Assembly: GCA_028716365.1 (NCBI GenBank) | Contig: JAQUPZ010000008.1 | Span: forward strand, 62,001-126,000 | Origin: Kiritimatiellia bacterium | Lineage (GTDB): Bacteria > Verrucomicrobiota > Kiritimatiellia > UBA8416 > YA12-FULL-48-11 | DNA length: 64,000 nt | Direction: 5' to 3' | In this document: piece by piece, positions 63,979-64,000 of the stretch | How the letters are laid out: each line of letters begins with the position of its first letter | How positions within the stretch are numbered: position 1 is the first letter of the stretch | The notes under the pieces: generated by a model | Databases searched by the model: none | What the model was told of the DNA's origin: nothing | What the model saw: the letters and a program-made list of their open reading frames with translations, nothing else | Program-made: the position numbers and the translations under genes

Positions 63979-64000
63979 AACGTGTGGTAAGCATCCGTAC

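Overview
The window looks like a chromosomal segment of an anaerobic, polysaccharide-degrading bacterium of the PVC superphylum. Lentisphaerota or Kiritimatiellota fit best; this is inferred from gene content only. Evidence for anaerobiosis is a glycyl-radical enzyme with its activase and thiazole synthesis through radical-SAM ThiH. Evidence for the lineage is the set of twin-arginine (TAT) type Gfo/Idh oxidoreductases and sugar isomerases, DUF5009, DUF1573, NPCBM domains, heparinase II/III, UxaE, and interspersed palindromic repeats of the GGTAGGGCG...CGCCCTACC type. I saw no rRNA, tRNA, CRISPR, phage or transposase genes.

Layout. (1) 1-6.2 kb, plus strand: an IclR regulator, a multi-domain QueG-like Fe-S protein, a DUF5009 membrane protein and a secreted BPL_N/N-formylglutamate-amidohydrolase fusion. 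(2) 6.4-16.7 kb, minus strand: a glycan-utilisation run read as GH84-like hexosaminidase, two QueG-like Fe-S proteins, an MFS transporter, a GH39-like glycosidase and a heparinase II/III lyase. (3) 16.9-19.2 kb, plus strand: a secreted TIM-barrel isomerase and an unknown membrane-anchored protein. (4) 19.3-28.5 kb: an AraC regulator divergent from a five-gene operon of UroD-like protein, HzsA-like di-haem protein, RhaT-like transporter, FGGY kinase and a beta-propeller protein.

(5) 28.6-35.9 kb: a sulfur-metabolism block with thiS-thiG-thiH, metY and an Rrf2 regulator on the minus strand, divergent from a ThiF/MoeB-like E1 enzyme, cysK and mnmA. (6) 36-42.4 kb: Lon, an orphan response regulator overlapping DUF4186, a GH27 alpha-galactosidase and small proteins. 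(7) 42.5-47.3 kb: a translationally coupled pair (beta-helix lipoprotein plus DUF1573 protein) flanked by two related, strongly structured intergenic elements. The DUF1573 gene carries an in-frame palindromic repeat. (8) 47.3-52.6 kb: a second orphan receiver, a flavin reductase, TauE/SafE, mnmG and mnmE. (9) 52.6-64 kb: a PAS-AraC regulator divergent from an operon of three Gfo/Idh oxidoreductases, an MFS transporter with an EF-hand, a glycyl-radical enzyme with an atypical Cys-Gln-Trp active site, its activase and a TIM-barrel isomerase, followed by tagaturonate epimerase uxaE.

The strongest candidates for undescribed biology are the glycyl-radical operon, the in-frame palindromic repeat whose peptide appears conserved through synonymous changes, and the pair of covarying structured elements near 42.9 and 47.1 kb. 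All functional assignments come from reading motifs and recalled family patterns; no searches were run.
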